Assembly: GCA_025997495.1 (NCBI GenBank)
Contig: BNUR01000119.1
Location: forward strand, 1 to 9,305
Direction: 5' to 3'
Origin: Spirochaetia bacterium
Lineage (GTDB): Bacteria > Spirochaetota > Spirochaetia > Treponematales > Breznakiellaceae
Length of the DNA stretch: 9,305 nt
Positions 6,547 to 9,305 of this stretch are shown here, one piece after another; the first letter of the stretch is position 1; the number at the start of each line of letters is the position of its first letter. Below the pieces are notes generated by a model, which was not told where the DNA came from, made no database searches, and saw only the letters and a program-made list of their open reading frames with translations. The position numbers were made by a program, and so were the translations under genes.

Positions 6547-7047
6547 ATGAAAAAGCTATTGAACATCATTGACAAGGTTTGTACCGGCATTGCCGTGTCG
6601 TTTTTTATCATGCTTGTTCTTGTGCTGCTGCTGAATATTGTGCTGCGGATCTTTCGCGGCGGCATCAGTTGGTACATGGAGACCGCCCAATTTTTCAATG
6701 TGTGGAGTGTCTTTATTACCGCTATTGCCCTCTGTGCAACCAATGATCATCTGCACATTGAAGCCGTTGAGGGTGTTCTGCATGGAACGCCCAAACGGAT
6801 CATCCGTATCCTTATCGGCGCTGCGATTGTTATTTTCTTCATTGCCCTGGGAATATCATTTACGATCCTGGCAGCCAGATCCCGTCATGCTATTTCAACA
6901 ATGACCTTCCTCAAGATGTCCTATGTCTACTGGCCTATTCCTTTCCTGTGTTTTTTAAGCGCCCTTTCCTGTACCCTGAAAACTATTTATGACTTTATCA
7001 ACTTCAATGAAAAATCCGAAAACGCCGGGGAGGAAACCGCATCATGA
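6547..7047 (+). CDS. dctQ: TRAP transporter small permease, DctQ family
   Basis: This is the small membrane subunit that supports DctM in sodium- or proton-driven import. It has 166 residues with four likely membrane helices at about 11-36, 49-64, 84-110 and 123-150. The family signature after helix 1 is present: SWYMETAQFFNVWSVF, corresponding to the usual Trp-x-Glu-Glu...Trp pattern with a single Glu (E45), followed by NDHLHIE (H68, H70, E72). The start at 6547 has a GGAATAGGG purine-rich site just upstream, 32 bp after dctP. The TGA stop (7045-7047) overlaps the ATG of dctM (7044-7046), so translation of the two is coupled. Confidence 0.92.
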   Translation: MKKLLNIIDKVCTGIAVSFFIMLVLVLLLNIVLRIFRGGISWYMETAQFFNVWSVFITAIALCATNDHLHIEAVEGVLHGTPKRIIRILIGAAIVIFFIALGISFTILAARSRHAISTMTFLKMSYVYWPIPFLCFLSALSCTLKTIYDFINFNEKSENAGEETAS

Positions 7048-8321
7048 CCTTATTCTTGCTTATTGTATTTATTTTCTTCCTGGTTATCGGCGCGCCCATA
7101 GGGATTTGCTTTGGTTTATCATCACTTTTTGGAATTCAAGCGATGCACCTGAGCAACCTTATTGCGATGAGCCAGCGTTTCTTTGAGGGGATCAATTCCT
7201 TCGCATTGCTCGCCGTTCCCCTGTTTACCTTTGCCGGCCTTCTCATGGGCGCCGGCGGAATTGGCAAACGGCTTATTGATTTTTCCTATTCAATCGTGGG
7301 ACATATCACCGGCGGTCTTGCCCATGTCAATGTGGTAACCAGCATGATCTTCGCCGGGATCTCCGGTTCAGCGGCGGCTGATACCGCCTATGAAAGCGCC
7401 CTGATAATGAAGCCCATGGTTGCGAAAAAGTACAGCAAGGAATTTACCGTGGCGGTTACCGCCATATCTTCCACCATCGGTATCATCATCCCTCCCAGTA
7501 TCCCCATGGTCATCATTGCCGGCATACTCGGCATTTCCACCGGGAAGCTTTTTTTGGGCGGTATTATTCCCGGTATTTTATGCGGGCTTGCACAGATAAT
7601 CGTCAGCTATTATATGGCTAAAAAAGAAAAGGTCCCCAAGGAAGAAGGAAAGTTTGAACTTATGGGAGTATGGAGGGCCTTCAAGAAAAGTTTCCTTGCT
7701 TTGCTTATGCCGCCGGTGATTATGGTATCCATCGTAAGCGGTATTGTATCCGCCACGGAAGTTGCCCTTATCGCCGTTGTATATTCTCTTATTGTGGGAG
7801 GGCTTGTTTACAAGGAACTCAACCGGCAGAACATTAAAGAGGCTTTGATAGGTACCGTCAAGACCACCGGCAAGATATTTATCATCATCGGTTCCGCCGC
7901 GCTCTTTGGTAAACTCCTTACTATCCTCGGATTTGACAAGATACTCGCCAACACTATCCTGTCCATTTCCACCAATCCAACAATAGTGCTGATACTCATT
8001 CTGTTTATTCTCCTGATACTGGGTATGTTTATGGAAACCATCTCTATCATCGTATTGTTCCTACCCATTCTCTATCCAATTGTCCTGCAAGTCGGCATCG
8101 ATCCGATTGTGATGAGTGTTTTGGCGATCATCGTATTGGGGATAGGATTGGTAACGCCCCCTGAAGGGATGTGTCTCTTTATTGCCTGCGACTTTTTGAA
8201 AGTAAAGATAACCAGTGCCATGGGCGCCCTTATTCCCTTTATAATCGGCACACTGATTGTGGTGGCACTGATTATGATATTCCCCCAACTGGTTCTGTGG
8301 CCCGCCGGTTGGATCGGCTGA
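7044..8321 (+). CDS. dctM: TRAP transporter large permease, DctM family
   Basis: This is the large transport subunit, 425 residues and highly hydrophobic with about a dozen membrane segments, of normal length. Family motifs are clear: LLAVPLFTFAGLLMGAGGIG (residues 55-74), FAGISGSAAADTAYESAL (103-120), IIIPPSIPMVIIAG (147-160) and, near the C-terminus, FMETISIIVLFLPILYPI and GLVTPPEGMCLFIAC. The GISGSAAAD and IPPSIP motifs are the two helical-hairpin regions that carry the cation and substrate site in this family. The gene overlaps dctQ by 4 bp (ATGA) and is followed 11 bp later by the transketolase N-terminal gene, tying import directly to carbon metabolism. Confidence 0.95.
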   Translation: MTLFLLIVFIFFLVIGAPIGICFGLSSLFGIQAMHLSNLIAMSQRFFEGINSFALLAVPLFTFAGLLMGAGGIGKRLIDFSYSIVGHITGGLAHVNVVTSMIFAGISGSAAADTAYESALIMKPMVAKKYSKEFTVAVTAISSTIGIIIPPSIPMVIIAGILGISTGKLFLGGIIPGILCGLAQIIVSYYMAKKEKVPKEEGKFELMGVWRAFKKSFLALLMPPVIMVSIVSGIVSATEVALIAVVYSLIVGGLVYKELNRQNIKEALIGTVKTTGKIFIIIGSAALFGKLLTILGFDKILANTILSISTNPTIVLILILFILLILGMFMETISIIVLFLPILYPIVLQVGIDPIVMSVLAIIVLGIGLVTPPEGMCLFIACDFLKVKITSAMGALIPFIIGTLIVVALIMIFPQLVLWPAGWIG

Positions 8322-8332
8322 CGGAGTAAACA

Positions 8333-9154
8333 ATGATGACGGTATCCGAACTGGAACGTATTGCAAATCAACTGCGGTTTGACACCGTACAAATGATCCA
8401 TCAAAGCGGGGACGGGCATCCGGGGCCCTGTATGTCCATCGCGGATATTATGGCGGTGTTGTTTTTTGAGGAACTTCGGCTGGACCCGAAAAATCCCCGG
8501 TGGCCGGAACGGGACCGCTTCGTCCTTTCCAAGGGCCATGCCTGTCCCCTATTCTACGCAGCCCTGGCCCGGCGGGGATACTTCCCCATGGAGGAACTGC
8601 CCAAACTCCGATCCCTGGAGGGTATGCTCCAGGGGCACCCGGATATGAACAAGACTCCCGGGGTGGATACCGTATCGGGCTCCCTGGGGAACGGAGTGGC
8701 TATCGGTCTGGGGATGGCCCTGGGATGCCGGATGCAGGGTTTTGACAGTAAGGTCTTTGTCATCATCGGGGACGGTGAGCAGGAGGAAGGGGTTATCTGG
8801 GAGGGGGCCATGTCCGCCGCCCGGTATCAAATGGGAAACCTTATCGTTTTTGCGGACTGTAACAATAACCAGTCCGGCGGCAAGGTTACGGAACTCAGTT
8901 CCCTGTACCCGGTCGCAGAAAAATGGGAGGCCTTCCATTGGCATGTGCAAAAAATCGACGGCCATAATGTGGAAGAGATCCGGGAGGCGATTAAGAACGC
9001 CAAAGCGGAAACCCAACGCCCCTCACTTATCGAATGCAAAACAATTAAGGGAAAAAATATCCCTTACATGGAAAACAATAATGCCTGGCACAAACGCACC
9101 CCCACTCCGGAGGAAGTTGCCATCGCCGGGGAAGCACTGGGGATAGTTCAATGA
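8333..9154 (+). CDS. Transketolase, N-terminal subunit (ThDP-binding half)
   Basis: Transketolase transfers a two-carbon ketol unit between sugars. In the split form this subunit binds the thiamine diphosphate diphosphate and Mg. It has 273 residues, normal for split N-subunits. Visible features are SGDGHPGPCMS (H29), FVLSKGHAC (H69), GHPD (H102) and GSLGNGVAIGLGMALG. The ThDP motif starts at G146-D147-G148 and ends near N177-N179, containing GDGEQEEGVIWEG and NLIVFADCNNNQ. GGAG at 8323-8326 precedes ATG 8333; a second ATG at 8336 is equally possible. Its stop overlaps the start of the C-terminal subunit (ATGA at 9151-9154). Location after a TRAP transporter suggests a dedicated copy for the imported substrate; enzymes of this split type have been linked to unusual ketose phosphates, so the acceptor and donor are open. 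Confidence 0.93.
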   Translation: MMTVSELERIANQLRFDTVQMIHQSGDGHPGPCMSIADIMAVLFFEELRLDPKNPRWPERDRFVLSKGHACPLFYAALARRGYFPMEELPKLRSLEGMLQGHPDMNKTPGVDTVSGSLGNGVAIGLGMALGCRMQGFDSKVFVIIGDGEQEEGVIWEGAMSAARYQMGNLIVFADCNNNQSGGKVTELSSLYPVAEKWEAFHWHVQKIDGHNVEEIREAIKNAKAETQRPSLIECKTIKGKNIPYMENNNAWHKRTPTPEEVAIAGEALGIVQ

Positions 9155-9305
9155 ATATAAAAAGTACCCGTGAAGCGGCCGTTAAAGCGCTGCTGGAACT
9201 GGCTGAAAAGGATAAAAAAATTGTCGTGGTATCCGCCGATTCCGTACTGGCGGGCAGGCTGGTTCCTTTTATGGAAAAATTACCCGGTCGGGAAATTTTT
9301 CCATA
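9151..9305 (+). CDS. Transketolase, C-terminal subunit (5' part only)
   Basis: The first 51 codons are visible before the window ends. They read MNIKSTREAAVKALLELAEK, then KIVVVSADSVLAGRLVPFME and KLPGREIFP. This matches the start of the pyrimidine-binding half: Thr-Arg-Glu-Ala, then a strand ending in Ser/Asp-Ala-Asp. The usual glutamate-bearing Gly-Ile-Ala-Glu-Gln motif would lie just beyond the edge. The start overlaps the N-subunit stop, so both halves are made in coupled fashion to form one heteromeric enzyme. Confidence 0.88.
   Translation, partial: MNIKSTREAAVKALLELAEKDKKIVVVSADSVLAGRLVPFMEKLPGREIFP

Noticed and set aside
1..9305. tRNA, rRNA, CRISPR array, insertion sequence or phage genes
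   Set aside because: I saw no regularly spaced repeats, no transposase or integrase motifs and no tRNA-like cloverleaf; coding sequence fills almost the whole window.

Overview
The window looks like chromosomal DNA of a free-living or gut-associated bacterium with moderate to slightly high GC. The gene content and style suggest a Treponema-like spirochaete: a multi-domain response regulator with receiver and STAS-like parts, a lipoprotein-type TRAP solute-binding protein, a split transketolase and strong GGAGG ribosome sites. This placement is an inference from style and gene families, not from a marker gene. All genes lie on the + strand and are tightly packed.

Layout. (1) 1-1220: the 3' part of a response regulator cut by the window edge. 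(2) 1230-2061: a HisJ-type PHP histidinol-phosphatase remnant with a frameshift at a C8 run and a missing C-terminus. (3) 2064-2663: an intact DJ-1/YajL-family protein. (4) 2694-4678: a promoter with an embedded palindromic operator, followed by a divergent transaldolase and a xylose-isomerase-like TIM-barrel protein, each broken by one single-base indel. (5) 4697-9305: a consensus promoter with two more copies of the same operator core, followed by an apparent operon: a one-cysteine Asp/Glu-racemase-superfamily protein, a three-part TRAP transporter (dctP, dctQ, dctM), and the N- and C-terminal transketolase subunits (the last cut by the window edge).

How the genes may work together. Regions 4 and 5 form a catabolic locus. 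The TRAP system would import an organic or sugar acid. The TIM-barrel and racemase-like proteins would isomerise, epimerise or cleave the intermediate. The transaldolase-like protein and split transketolase would pass carbon fragments into the pentose-phosphate pool. The two promoters carry nearly identical operator sequences (15 of 16 bases shared between the best pair), so they are probably controlled together by one repressor encoded outside the window. The substrate cannot be read from the sequence.

The most striking points are the shared operator, the unassigned sugar-acid pathway with a racemase-like enzyme lacking the second catalytic cysteine, and three single-base indels within 2.7 kb, two of them in homopolymers. 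The indels could be sequencing errors, gene decay or slippage-prone switches.
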